DNA of 64,000 nucleotides. It comes from Corynebacterium oculi. GTDB taxonomy: Bacteria > Actinomycetota > Actinomycetes > Mycobacteriales > Mycobacteriaceae. The DNA lies in contig NZ_LKST01000001.1 in the NCBI RefSeq assembly GCF_001412105.1, forward strand, positions 248,001 to 312,000. The letters run 5' to 3'. The position numbers and the translations under genes were made by a program. The notes beneath the pieces were generated by a model. It had not been told where the DNA came from. It worked only from the letters and a program-made list of their open reading frames with translations, and did not search any database. The number at the start of each line of letters is the position of its first letter. The stretch's first letter is position 1. Of the stretch, positions 15,671 to 24,162 are shown piece by piece.

Positions 15671-16945
15671 ATGAAGTACACGGCGATCACGCGGGCGGCA
15701 GTCGCGTCGAGCGTGGTGGTGGCGTTGGGGGCGGGAACGCTGGGCCCGGCGGCGTGGGCGCAGGATATGCCGCAGGAGTTGTCCTCGGCGGCGTCGGCAG
15801 GCGCGGCGGAGTACCTGCCGGCTAACCCGGTGCTGGTTCCCGCCGCGGTGGCGCACGAGGGCGCTCCCGCGCCGCAGCCGTTTAGCCCGGAGCGCGTGGT
15901 GCGCTGGTATCAGTCGGATGCCTCCTCGCACGGGGTGTTTTATTTCCCCGTGGTGGATGCCTTTGACCAGGTGCAGCGCGAGCACCCGGAGGTGATGAGC
16001 CGCAACCTGGAGGAGGTGGTGCGCATTAATAATGCTGCCGCGTCCGATCCACAGTTGGTGGAGCGCGCCCTGGCTGACGATCACGATGACCTCATGCTCA
16101 CCATGTCCGAGGCCTGGGGCACGGAGTTAGGGGAGGCGTTTAGGCAGGCCGTGGCGGAGAATCGCCTGCCCAAGACCGCGCAGTTGTTGTCCGGGAACCT
16201 GGCGCGTGGCGGGGGGCTGGCCTCCTCGACGTTCGTGGAGAAGTATTGGTTCGGCTATGACCGCCCCTTCGTGGTGGCCCCGGATCGGATCAACCGGTAT
16301 CACCGCGAGGGCGGGGACGATGAGTACTCCACCACGCCCTCGTACCCCTCAGGGCACACGAATATGGCCACCTGGAAGTCCGCGGTGATGGCGGCCCTGG
16401 TGCCGGAGTTTGGCGCGCAGATGTTGGCGCGAGGGTCCGAGGTGGGTTATCACCGCCTGGTGATGGGCGTGCACTATCCTCTGGACGTGATCGGGGGGCG
16501 CATGTCCGGCATGGCGGCGGCGGCGGATCGCCTGAACGATCCCGAGTTCCGGGGGCTGATCCAGGAGGCCGCGGCGGAGGTGCGCGCGGAGCTGGAGTGG
16601 CGCTGCGGGGCGTCGATAGCCGAGTGCGCGCAGCGAGGCGAACAGTATTTGAGCGCCCAGGAGGCGCAGGAGGCGTTCACGCAGCGCATGAACTACGGCT
16701 TTGAGCAGGTGGGGCAGGCGGGTGCGCCGATGGTGGTGCCCGAGGGGGCCGAGGTGCTGCTGGCGGCCCGGTTCCCGGATCTTAGCCCGCAGCAGCGCGC
16801 GCAGGTCCTGCATCTGACCGCTCAGGATTCCGGCTACCCCCTGGATAAGAGCGGGCCCGAGGGTCCGTGGCAGCGGTTGAACCTGGTGGCGGCGTGGAAC
16901 GCTCACCCCGTGGTGAACCCGGACGGCACGGTAAGCCTGGGGTGA
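15671..16945 (+). CDS. Secreted PAP2-type acid phosphatase
   Basis: 424 residues. Signal peptide: MKYTAITRAAVASSVVV... with a likely cut after AAWA. The phosphatase signature is complete in order: K-x6-RP as KYWFGYDRPF, PSGH as PSYPSGHTNMATWK, and R-x5-H-x3-D as HRLVMGVHYPLDV. This identifies a class A/PAP2 acid phosphatase that hydrolyses phosphomonoesters outside the membrane, perhaps for phosphate scavenging. The C-terminal ~130 residues form an extra helical region rich in Gln/Ala. The frame is open upstream to 15539, but ATG 15671 gives the signal peptide. It is monocistronic or coupled to the serine hydrolase 35 bp downstream. Confidence 0.9.
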   Translation: MKYTAITRAAVASSVVVALGAGTLGPAAWAQDMPQELSSAASAGAAEYLPANPVLVPAAVAHEGAPAPQPFSPERVVRWYQSDASSHGVFYFPVVDAFDQVQREHPEVMSRNLEEVVRINNAAASDPQLVERALADDHDDLMLTMSEAWGTELGEAFRQAVAENRLPKTAQLLSGNLARGGGLASSTFVEKYWFGYDRPFVVAPDRINRYHREGGDDEYSTTPSYPSGHTNMATWKSAVMAALVPEFGAQMLARGSEVGYHRLVMGVHYPLDVIGGRMSGMAAAADRLNDPEFRGLIQEAAAEVRAELEWRCGASIAECAQRGEQYLSAQEAQEAFTQRMNYGFEQVGQAGAPMVVPEGAEVLLAARFPDLSPQQRAQVLHLTAQDSGYPLDKSGPEGPWQRLNLVAAWNAHPVVNPDGTVSLG

Positions 16946-16980
16946 GCTGGGGGTAGCGCCGTGCGGGTAGCATGTGGGGC

Positions 16981-17808
16981 ATGACTGCTCGCGCGCTGCT
17001 CGATGTACTCCGGGAAACTCAACAGTGGCCCGCCGATCACGTGGTTGCGGCGGTGCTCTCCGGGGGTGAGGTGCACGCGGCGGGAGATCTGCACCGGCCG
17101 TACGCGCTGGCGAGCGTGACCAAGCTGCTGTCCGCGTATGCGGTGCTGCTCGCGGTGGAGGAGGGGGCGGTGGGCCTCGATGACCCGATGGGGCCTCCCG
17201 GTTCCACGGTGCGTCATCTCCTCGCGCACGCCTCCGGGGTGGCCTTTGATTCCCGCGAACAGATCAAGCCCGTGGGTGAGCGCAGGATATATTCCTCGGC
17301 CGGCTACGAGCTGCTTGCCGACGCCCTGACGGACCTCACCGAGATCCCCTTCGCGGAGTACCTGCGAGAGGGGGTGTGCGCGCCGCTGGGCATGGATTCC
17401 ACGGTTTTGGAGGGCTCGGCCGGGCACGGCGGCGTATTGACGGCCGCCGATCTTTTGGCCTTTTCCCAAGAACTACTGTCCCCGAAGCTATTGCACCCGC
17501 AGACGGTACGCGAGGCGATGCGCCCGCAGTTTCCCGATCTGCGGGGGATCGTTCCCGGATACGGGATGCACAAGCCCTGTCCATGGGGATTGGGCTTTGA
17601 GCTTCATGGGGAAAAGCGGCCGCACTGGGTGGGGGAGACCATGCCGGGGAACGTGGCGGGGCACTTTGGCATGAGCGGAACATATCTGTGGGTGGCCCCG
17701 GAGCAGGACTGCGCGATGGTGTTGCTCGCTGACCGGGATTTTGGCCCCTGGGCGGCGCAACGCTGGGCGGGATTCAACGATCAGGTATGGGCCGCCCTGG
17801 CCGGATAA
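16981..17808 (+). CDS. Beta-lactamase-family serine hydrolase
   Basis: 275 residues, no signal peptide. The serine hydrolase SxxK motif is SVTK (Ser45, Lys48) in YALASVTKLLSAYAVLLAVEEG. The second-motif tyrosine is in RRIYSSAGYELL, and the third region is GHFGMSGT. This is the class C beta-lactamase/D-alanyl-D-alanine esterase fold. Lacking an export signal, it is more likely a cytoplasmic esterase or peptidase than an antibiotic-resistance enzyme. The ATG at 16981 is preferred over one at 16972 for spacing from GGGG; neither has a strong RBS. Confidence 0.85.
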   Translation: MTARALLDVLRETQQWPADHVVAAVLSGGEVHAAGDLHRPYALASVTKLLSAYAVLLAVEEGAVGLDDPMGPPGSTVRHLLAHASGVAFDSREQIKPVGERRIYSSAGYELLADALTDLTEIPFAEYLREGVCAPLGMDSTVLEGSAGHGGVLTAADLLAFSQELLSPKLLHPQTVREAMRPQFPDLRGIVPGYGMHKPCPWGLGFELHGEKRPHWVGETMPGNVAGHFGMSGTYLWVAPEQDCAMVLLADRDFGPWAAQRWAGFNDQVWAALAG

Positions 17809-18008
17809 GCCTGAACTAGAACTTGAATAATCGGGGGATAAAGCGGAACTTGAGAGTTGCCGCCTTCGTGCCCCGAGGGGAACACTCGAATGCAACAGTG
17901 TTCATACGTACGGGCCAGAAGCCACCGCGAGATCGTTGGGGAAGACGAAACTCGTCTGGTGCCGCCTCATGCAAGGGCGGCATAAATTGTGCCGAAGGAA
18001 CCCACACA

Positions 18009-18353
18009 ATGACCACACTCTTGCTCGATACCCCGGTGGAGTCCTTGGCAGAGGGCTCCACGGAGATTTTTCATGGCGTTCTTAGCATCGAGGCCATGCC
18101 CAGGGCCCTGCGGCCCAGGGTCGAGGCCCTCATGGTGGAATGCCTGCTCAGCCAACCCCCGGCCGCGCAGCCGGGCGTCGATCCCCTCGACGCCCACTGG
18201 TGTACCCGATGGGGCAGGGCTGGCCTCGGCATCGTGCGCTGCCGCGAACCCCTGACCGCCACGCGGGAGGAGTTCCAACGCTTCGAGCGCGCCCTCGTGG
18301 CGCTGGCTCAGGCGGAGGGATTTTCCGCCTCGGTGGATCCCGCGGAGGCGTAG
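18009..18353 (+). CDS. Unknown small protein
   Basis: 114 residues, ATG 18009 preceded by GAAGGAAC. Not recognised. Soluble, helical in appearance, with a Trp/Cys pair in HWCTRWGRAGLGIVRCREPL. The C-terminal 46 bp overlap the end of the convergent HAD phosphatase gene, so the two stops cross. The 200 bp before it (17809-18008) holds no recognisable gene. Confidence 0.55.
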   Translation: MTTLLLDTPVESLAEGSTEIFHGVLSIEAMPRALRPRVEALMVECLLSQPPAAQPGVDPLDAHWCTRWGRAGLGIVRCREPLTATREEFQRFERALVALAQAEGFSASVDPAEA

Positions 18354-19147
18354 AAGCTGCCGTCCCCGAAGGGATCGTCCCAGCAATCGGCCAGGTCAGC
18401 CACGGAATCCAGAACCCTGGTGGGGCGGTAGGGGTAGCGGTTAATCTCCGAGTCATCGGAGATGCCCGAGCGCACCAGGATGGTGCGCATTCCCGCTTCC
18501 AGCCCGGATCGCATGTCCGTATCCATGCGATCGCCGATCATCACCGTCCGCTCGGAATGCGCCCCGATGGTGTTGAGCGCCGAGCGCATCATCACCGGGT
18601 TGGGCTTACCCACGTAATAGGGCTCCTGGCCGGTGGCCGCCGTGATGAGCGCGGCCACCGAACCCGTGGCCGGCAGCAGCCCCTGCGGGGCGGGGCCGGT
18701 GACATCGGGGTTGGTGCAGATGAAGCGCGCACCACCCAGAATGAGATTGATCGCCGTGGTGATCGCCTCGAAGGAATAGGTGCGGGTCTCGCCCAGCACC
18801 ACAAACTCCGGATCGTTATCGGTGAGGATCCATCCGGCCTCGTGCAACCCGGTGGTCAACCCGGACTCCCCGATCACGTAGGCGGTGCTTTCCTTCTCCT
18901 GGCTCCTGAGGAAGTGCGCGGTGGCCGTGGCGGAGGTCCAAATGCGCTCGGCGGGAATATCCAACCCGGTGTTGCGCAGCCGTGCCGACAGATCACGCGG
19001 AGTGTGGATCGAGTTATTGGTGAGCACCATGAAGTTGACGTCATGGTCATAGAGGGCCCGGAGGAAGCGATCCGCGCCGGGGATCATGTCTCCCTCTTTG
19101 ATGAGCACGCCGTCCATGTCAGAGAGATAGGAAATATGGGCAGTCAT
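18308..19147 (-). CDS. HAD-IIA (NagD-like) phosphatase
   Basis: 279 residues. HAD motif I DMDGVL near residue 12 (nucleophile and acid Asp), motif II VLTNNS, a lysine in YYVGKPNP and motif III GDRMDTD. Together with the cap domain these match the NagD/4-nitrophenylphosphatase subfamily, which dephosphorylates sugar or nucleotide phosphates. The physiological substrate is not predictable. ATG 19147 is chosen; an in-frame ATG at 19156 would add three residues. It lies 20 bp after the acyl carrier protein gene on the same strand, an order also known from C. glutamicum. Confidence 0.9.
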   Translation of the reverse strand: MTAHISYLSDMDGVLIKEGDMIPGADRFLRALYDHDVNFMVLTNNSIHTPRDLSARLRNTGLDIPAERIWTSATATAHFLRSQEKESTAYVIGESGLTTGLHEAGWILTDNDPEFVVLGETRTYSFEAITTAINLILGGARFICTNPDVTGPAPQGLLPATGSVAALITAATGQEPYYVGKPNPVMMRSALNTIGAHSERTVMIGDRMDTDMRSGLEAGMRTILVRSGISDDSEINRYPYRPTRVLDSVADLADCWDDPFGDGSFYASAGSTEAENPSA

Positions 19148-19167
19148 GCGTCCCATTGTGCTCTTTT

Positions 19168-19467
19168 TTATCGGGAAGTGTTATCCAGAAAATCCACCAC
19201 GTCCCCCACGGTCTCAAAATCGGCCACGGTGCGTCCCTCTAATTCCACACCAAAGGCCTCTTCCGTTCGCACCGTGATTTCCACCAAATCGAGGGAACTG
19301 GTGCCCAAACCATCGCGCAGCCGTGTGCTTGGCTGAATCTCCTGGACGTCGCGCCCGGTGGCCTCCGCCACGATGAGGGCCAACCGGGCCAGGGTGCCCT
19401 CTGGTTTCTCCTTTTCCTGCGTTTCCGCCCCGAACTTGGCGGCTAATTGGTCGGCAAGGTTTCCCAT
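19168..19467 (-). CDS. acpM: Acyl carrier protein (AcpM-like)
   Basis: 99 residues, longer than a typical bacterial ACP (about 78) by an N-terminal Gln/Glu/Lys-rich extension, as in mycobacterial/corynebacterial AcpM. The phosphopantetheine site reads GLGTSSLDLVEI: Ser58 should carry the prosthetic group, but the usual preceding Asp (DSL) is Ser57. It would hold growing acyl chains during fatty or mycolic acid synthesis. A GTG 18 codons upstream is an alternative start, but it would begin inside the terminator-like hairpin. The gene lies directly behind that hairpin and the aceE gene. Confidence 0.85.
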   Translation of the reverse strand: MGNLADQLAAKFGAETQEKEKPEGTLARLALIVAEATGRDVQEIQPSTRLRDGLGTSSLDLVEITVRTEEAFGVELEGRTVADFETVGDVVDFLDNTSR

Positions 19468-19479
19468 GCTTTCAAAATT

Positions 19480-19515
19480 ATAGCGGGAGATTCTTTCCCA
19501 AAAATCTCCCGCTAT
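19480..19515 (-). terminator. Perfect hairpin between aceE and acpM
   Basis: ATAGCGGGAGATT and AATCTCCCGCTAT form a 13-bp perfect stem with a 10-nt loop. Read on the minus strand it begins 18 bp after the aceE stop and is followed by AATTTTG, so it should terminate aceE. The acpM start is only 13 bp further, so the structure also occupies the acpM leader. Confidence 0.75.
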
Positions 19516-19533
19516 CGGCACCTCACGGCGGCG

Positions 19534-22272
19534 CTATGCCCGCGTGGGGTCGTCGAGGTGGAACCGCTCGGCGGCGTCGGCGGCCACCTGCATGTCGATC
19601 TTGCCCTCGCGGGCCAGGCCGATGAGCACGGCCACCACCACGGACTCCGCGTCGATGTTGAAGTACCGTCGGGCGGCCGGGCGGGTATCGGAGAAGCCAA
19701 AGCCGTCCGCGCCCAGAACGAGGTACTCGCCGGGAACGTAGGCCCGGATCTGTTCCTGCAAATCCGTGGCAAAATCAGACACCGCCACGTACGGTGCGGA
19801 ACCCTGCCGGAGCTGCGTGGTGGCAAAGGGCTCGGGGTGCTTCCCACCCGGGTGGCGCAGGGTCTCCTTGTTGATCCTGGCGCCCTCGCGGGCCAGTTCC
19901 ACCCAGGAGGTCACGGAGAACACGGAGGCCTTCACGTCAAAGTCCTCGGCCAGGATCTCCTGCGCCCGCAGCGCGGCCTGCATGCCGATGCCGGAGGCCA
20001 AGATGGAGGCATTCAGGGACCCCTTGGTGCCGCGATCGTAGAGGTAGATGCCCTTGTGCAGGCCCTCCACGTCCAGATCCTCCGGCTCGGCGGGCTGCGG
20101 AATGGGCTCGTTGTAGATGGTGAGGTAGTAGATGACATCCTCGCCGCGGTCGGGGCCGTACATACGATCAATGCCCTCGCGCACCAGGTGCGCTACCTCG
20201 TAAGCAAAGGCGGGGTCGTAGGAGACCACGCCGGTGTTGGTGGAGGCCAGGATCTGGGAATGGCCGTCCATGTGTTGTAGGCCCTCGCCGGTCAGCGTGG
20301 TGCGTCCGGCGGTGGCGCCGAGGAGGAAGCCACGGGCCATCTGATCCGCGGCGGCCCACACGGAATCGCCGGTGCGCTGGAAGCCGAACATCGAGTAGAA
20401 GATGTACAGAGGGATCATGGCTACGCCCTGGGTGGCATAACTGGTGCCCGCCGCGATGAAGGAGGCCATGGAGCCGGCCTCGTTGATGCCCTCGTGCAGA
20501 ATGTGGCCGTCGGTGGCCTCGCGGTAGGAGAGCATGAGGTCGTGATCCACCGGCACGTAGTTCTGCCCGTGCGGGTTGTAGATCTTCATGGTGGGGAACC
20601 AGGAGTCCATGCCGAAGGTGCGGGCCTCATCGGGAATGATGGGCACCAGGCGATCCTTCAGCCCCTTATCGCGCATGAGTTCCTTGAACGTGCGTACCAG
20701 GGCCATCGTGGTGGCCACGGCCTGCTTGCCGGAACCCTTACGCACCGAGCGCAACTTATCAATCGGGGGAACCGCAAGCGGCTCGTAGGACTCGCGGCGC
20801 TCCGGGAGGTAGCCGCCGAGTTCCCGGCGGCGCTCCTTCATGTACTTGATCTCCGGGGAATCCTCACCGGGGTGGAAGTACGGGGGCAGCTTGGGGTTCT
20901 TTTCCAGCTCCTCATCGGAGATGGGAATGCCCTGCTTATCGCGGAAGAGCTTGAGATCGTCCAGCGTGAGCTTCTTCATCTGGTGGGTGGCGTTGCGGCC
21001 CTCGAAGTTATGGCCCAAGCCGTAGCCCTTGATGGTGTGCGCCAGGATCACCGTGGGGCGATCCTTGGTCTCCAGGGCGCGCTGGTAGGCGGCGTAGATC
21101 TTGCGGTAATCGTGGCCGCCGCGGCGCAGCGCCCAGATCTGATCGTCCGTCATGTCCTCGACGAGTTTAAGGGTGCGCGGATCGCGGCCAAAGAAGTGCT
21201 CGCGCACGTACGCGCCGTCGTTAGCCTTAAACGTCTGGTAATCGCCGTCCGGCGTGCTGTTCATGATCTCCACGAGCGCGCCTTCTTTATCCTTTTCCAG
21301 CAGCTCGTCCCACTCGCGGCCCCACACGACCTTGATGACGGACCAGCCCGCGCCCCGGAAGAAGGACTCCAGCTCCTGAATGATCTGGGTGTTGCCGCGC
21401 ACCGGGCCGTCGAGGCGCTGCAAGTTGCAGTTCACCACGAAGGTGAGGTTATCCAGGTTGTTCAGGGCGGCCTGCTGCAAGAGGCCGCGAGACTCCGGCT
21501 CGTCCATCTCGCCGTCACCGAGGAAAGCCCACACGTGCTGCTGGGAGGTGTCCTTGATGCCGCGATTGTGCAGGTACCGGTTGAACCTCGCCTGGTAGAT
21601 CGCGTCCATCGGGCCCAGACCCATGGACACGGTGGGGAACTCCCAAAAATCTTTCATGCCGTGCGGGTGCGGATAGCTGGGCAAGCCGCCCTGCTCGCGG
21701 GAAACCTCCTGGCGGAAGCCGTCCAGGTCATCCTCGCTGAGGCGGCCCTCCAGGAAGGCGCGGGCGTACATGCCGGGGGAGGCGTGCCCCTGGAAGAACA
21801 CCTGATCGCCGCCGCCGGGATGATCCTTGCCGCGGAAGAAGTGGTTGAAGCCCACCTCGTAGAGGGGGGCCGCGCCGGCGTAGGTGGAGATGTGCCCGCC
21901 CACGCCGATCTCCGGGCGCTGGGCGCGGTGCACCATGATCGCGGCGTTCCAGCGGATCCAGCGGCGGTAGCGCTTCTCAATCTCCTCGTCGCCGGGGAAC
22001 TCCGGCTCGGAGGAGGTAGGGATGGTGTTCACGAAGTCCGTGGAGAGCAGCGGGGGAAGCTGGACGCGCTTTGCGGATGCCCGCTCCAGGAGGCGGAGCA
22101 TAAGGTAGCGCGCGCGATCGGGGCTGGAGCTATCCAGCAGTCCATCGAGGGAGTCCATCCACTCGCGGGTCTCCTCAGGATCGGAGTCATTCAGGTAGGA
22201 CGCCACGCCATCGCGGATGAGGGCGAAGTTGGTGTCCTCCGTCGGATTTCCGCTGAGATTGCCCTCAGCCAT
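19534..22272 (-). CDS. aceE: Pyruvate dehydrogenase E1, homodimeric
   Basis: 912 residues, the single-chain E1 of the pyruvate dehydrogenase complex (pyruvate decarboxylation and acetyl transfer to lipoyl-E2). The thiamine-diphosphate motif is GDGEMDEP followed by NLTFVVNCN (about residues 250-280). The N-terminal [39 protein letters not shown] and the C-terminal [20 protein letters not shown] blocks are typical. ATG 22272 has AGGAGG eight bases upstream. It stands alone, as in other corynebacteria, with the E2 gene elsewhere in the window (61749-63476). The divergent neighbour is a DUF3052 gene, and the 261-bp gap between them holds both promoters. Confidence 0.98.
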   Translation of the reverse strand: MAEGNLSGNPTEDTNFALIRDGVASYLNDSDPEETREWMDSLDGLLDSSSPDRARYLMLRLLERASAKRVQLPPLLSTDFVNTIPTSSEPEFPGDEEIEKRYRRWIRWNAAIMVHRAQRPEIGVGGHISTYAGAAPLYEVGFNHFFRGKDHPGGGDQVFFQGHASPGMYARAFLEGRLSEDDLDGFRQEVSREQGGLPSYPHPHGMKDFWEFPTVSMGLGPMDAIYQARFNRYLHNRGIKDTSQQHVWAFLGDGEMDEPESRGLLQQAALNNLDNLTFVVNCNLQRLDGPVRGNTQIIQELESFFRGAGWSVIKVVWGREWDELLEKDKEGALVEIMNSTPDGDYQTFKANDGAYVREHFFGRDPRTLKLVEDMTDDQIWALRRGGHDYRKIYAAYQRALETKDRPTVILAHTIKGYGLGHNFEGRNATHQMKKLTLDDLKLFRDKQGIPISDEELEKNPKLPPYFHPGEDSPEIKYMKERRRELGGYLPERRESYEPLAVPPIDKLRSVRKGSGKQAVATTMALVRTFKELMRDKGLKDRLVPIIPDEARTFGMDSWFPTMKIYNPHGQNYVPVDHDLMLSYREATDGHILHEGINEAGSMASFIAAGTSYATQGVAMIPLYIFYSMFGFQRTGDSVWAAADQMARGFLLGATAGRTTLTGEGLQHMDGHSQILASTNTGVVSYDPAFAYEVAHLVREGIDRMYGPDRGEDVIYYLTIYNEPIPQPAEPEDLDVEGLHKGIYLYDRGTKGSLNASILASGIGMQAALRAQEILAEDFDVKASVFSVTSWVELAREGARINKETLRHPGGKHPEPFATTQLRQGSAPYVAVSDFATDLQEQIRAYVPGEYLVLGADGFGFSDTRPAARRYFNIDAESVVVAVLIGLAREGKIDMQVAADAAERFHLDDPTRA

Positions 22273-22533
22273 AGGTAAACCTCCTGGGTTTGTTCAGGTC
22301 TATTACAGGCGTGCTTCGCGTTCAGGGTTGCCTTAACGTGCGAATAGCCACGCACCTTTACCCAAGTGTAGTGATAAGGCCGGGTGCGTGCCGCAGAGGG
22401 ACGGGGCTGAAATGGGGAGAAAATCGGGCGAAGGCTGTATCCTGCTTGCAAAGAGCAGATTGTGCCCGGAGATGCCCTCCTCACCCGGTGAGCGGCGGCA
22501 CCACCGGGGGACAGGAACGGGAGGAATATCACA

Positions 22534-22965
22534 GTGGTGGACGCTCCGGGCGTTATGAACAAAGACGTCCAGGACTACGCTCAGCGCCTTGGCATCCAGC
22601 AGGGCACCGTTATCCAGGAAGTGGGCTGGGACGAGGATTGCGATAGCGCGATCTCCGAGTCCATCGAGGATTTTCTGGGGGAGGCGCTGCTGGACGAGGA
22701 CACTGACGAGATCTGCGATGTGGTTCTGCTGTGGTGGCGCGAAGAGGACGGCGACCTCGTGGACGGGCTGGTGGACGCGGTGCGTCCGCTCTCCGACAAC
22801 GGGCGGGTGTGGTTGCTCACCCCGGGCGCGGGGCGCTCGGGCACCGTGGAGCCGGGGGTGATCGCGGAATCGGCGCAACTTTCCGGGTTGGTGCAAACCA
22901 AGGCGGAGCGCCTGGGGCAGTGGCAGGGATCCTGCCTGGTGCAGCGCGGATCCACGCGCAAGTAG
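22534..22965 (+). CDS. DUF3052-family protein
   Basis: 143 residues from a GTG with GGGAGGAA upstream. A conserved actinobacterial protein without known function. It is acidic, soluble, and carries the family phrases VGWDEDCD and VVLLWWREEDGDLVD, then a repeating acid/hydrophobic pattern, ending WQGSCLVQRG. It is divergent from aceE, an order kept in corynebacteria. Confidence 0.85.
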   Translation: MVDAPGVMNKDVQDYAQRLGIQQGTVIQEVGWDEDCDSAISESIEDFLGEALLDEDTDEICDVVLLWWREEDGDLVDGLVDAVRPLSDNGRVWLLTPGAGRSGTVEPGVIAESAQLSGLVQTKAERLGQWQGSCLVQRGSTRK

Positions 22966-23067
22966 CCCGCGCATCGTCTCCACATAGCCACTGTGCTATA
23001 GTGTATCGAGTTGCCTGAGCGCCGTGACATACGGCCGCGCGCAGCTTTTGCTGCCTTTTCAGGTTTG

Positions 23068-23140
23068 GCGTCTTTAGCTCAGTTGGGAGAGCAGCTGGTT
23101 TACACCCAGCAGGTCGGCGGTTCGAGCCCGTCAGGACGCA
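23068..23140 (+). tRNA. tRNA-Val (UAC)
   Basis: Acceptor GCGTCTT pairs with AGGACGC (one G-U), D arm AGCTCAGTTGGGAGAGCA, anticodon stem CTGGT/ACCCAG around the TTTACAC loop (anticodon TAC), T loop TTCGAGC, discriminator A at 23140. No encoded CCA. Confidence 0.95.
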
Positions 23141-23160
23141 CGGATGAAACGCAAGGTCAG

Positions 23161-23188
23161 GGGCGGTTTCCCGGAAAGGGGCCGCCCT
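23161..23188 (+). terminator. Hairpin after tRNA-Val
   Basis: GGGCGG at 23161 pairs with CCGCCC ending at 23187 (imperfect inner pairing), followed by TTGATTC. Position suggests it ends the tRNA transcript. Confidence 0.5.
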
Positions 23189-23716
23189 TGATTCAATTCT
23201 ATTCATGCTGCTCGTAGTCTCGTACTGCTTTTCGCGGGAGCTGGTTTCGCAGGGGGATCCGGGGCGGGGTTTAAGTAAAGAAATGCGTACTTGATTGGCA
23301 TGAGGCCGTGGAAGTAGGACGACAGAAGTATGACATCAGTCCTATTTTTCCCTTGTTACGGTGCGAGTCACCGCAGGCCTTCCCTGCCGCCATTCACGCC
23401 GCGCTCAGCGCTCCTGCGATCCGCCTCGCCGGCGGAAAGGCCCTGGTGAAAAGGAGAAACATTAAGAATGCCCCCTAGATCTTGAGCGATGAACAGAGGC
23501 GATACCACCAGCGTGAGCGGCCACATCGGGCCACGATGGGTGCCTTGGAGGGGACATTCGTCTCTTTTGCGCCGCGCAATACTTCCCCGGCGCCGTATCC
23601 CCGGCGTTCCTCCCCTTTTGCTTCCCCACAGGTTAGGTTATTCTTATCCGCGCATGGTGGGCCAAGCCATAGAGGTGCTGGTCACACGCTCGTTGTTCTT
23701 TGAGAAAGGATCTTCC
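23189..23716. other. Non-coding stretch before a small secreted protein gene
   Basis: 528 bp with no gene I can support. It holds a region of pairing potential around 23350-23450 (GGTGCGAGTCACC-like and GCCTCGCCGGCGGAAAGGC elements). A good ribosome binding site (AAAAGGAGAAAC, 23450-23461) comes just before a five-codon frame, ATG 23468 to TGA 23485. An ORF-length stretch from a TTG at 23482 exists but has biased non-coding composition. The region may be a long 5' leader for the gene at 23717, or hold an unrecognised small RNA. Confidence 0.4.
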
Positions 23717-23965
23717 ATGAACCTGAAGCGCAAGTTTGCCGTTTCCGTTGCCACCGTGGCCATCGCCGCCACCGCCGCTATCGCCCCGGCCACCGCCGAC
23801 ACCGTGGTGGGCCAGGATCGTCCGGCAACCGGCCAGCAGGACGTTGTGGCCACCAAGCCCGCCGACGATCAGAAGGAGCGCCTGGAGGCTGCCGAGAAGG
23901 GCGTGGATCTCTTCGCCAAGGTCGTTAAGACCATCGCCGACACCGTGGCTCGCTTCGTGGGCTAA
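23717..23965 (+). CDS. Small secreted protein, paralogue of 47947-48204
   Basis: 82 residues, ATG 23717 with GAAAGGATC upstream. Signal peptide MNLKRKFAVSVATVAIAATA with likely cleavage after ATA, leaving a mature peptide of about 54 residues. The mature part begins with a Gln/Asp/Thr-rich spacer and ends with an amphipathic helix (ERLEAAEKGVDLFAKVVKTI...). The signal peptide closely parallels that of the gene at 47947-48204, whose mature part also ends in KKGVETAKGIVDTL. The mycomembrane of corynebacteria contains several small amphipathic pore-forming peptides, but this one has no clear match to PorA/PorH. Function unknown. A strong terminator follows, so it is a single-gene transcript. Confidence 0.78.
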   Translation: MNLKRKFAVSVATVAIAATAAIAPATADTVVGQDRPATGQQDVVATKPADDQKERLEAAEKGVDLFAKVVKTIADTVARFVG

Positions 23966-23984
23966 AGCCTTCGCAGAGGCATAG

Positions 23985-24028
23985 GGCCTCCCCAGGGTGC
24001 ATCGCGCTCGGGGGGAGGCCTCATTTTT
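23985..24028 (+). terminator. Rho-independent terminator
   Basis: GGCCTCCCC at 23985-23993 pairs with GGGGAGGCC at 24012-24020, followed by TCATTTTTAT. It ends the small secreted protein gene. Confidence 0.85.
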
Positions 24029-24162
24029 ATGCGTGCGCCCTGCACGAGTCGCCTTGCATGAGTTGTCGTGCACGATTCGCCGTGCGTGGGCCTGGCCCTT
24101 GGGAGCAGGACGCGAAAACCGTGCGCCCTGCGTTGGAGGCCCGCGTGCAGTCCCGCGCCGGC

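Noticed and set aside
20494..22278. Long open frame of 594 codons on the plus strand inside aceE
   Set aside because: It is the antisense shadow of a high-GC gene; aceE on the minus strand has clear catalytic motifs, RBS and length.
23482..23703. TTG-started frame of 73 codons before the small secreted protein gene
   Set aside because: No ribosome binding site at the TTG, Arg/Pro/Ser-biased composition, no recognisable motif.
24030..24162. Repeated TGCACGA.TCGCC-like words downstream of a terminator
   Set aside because: Only two imperfect copies with several mismatches; no CRISPR-like spacing or unit structure.
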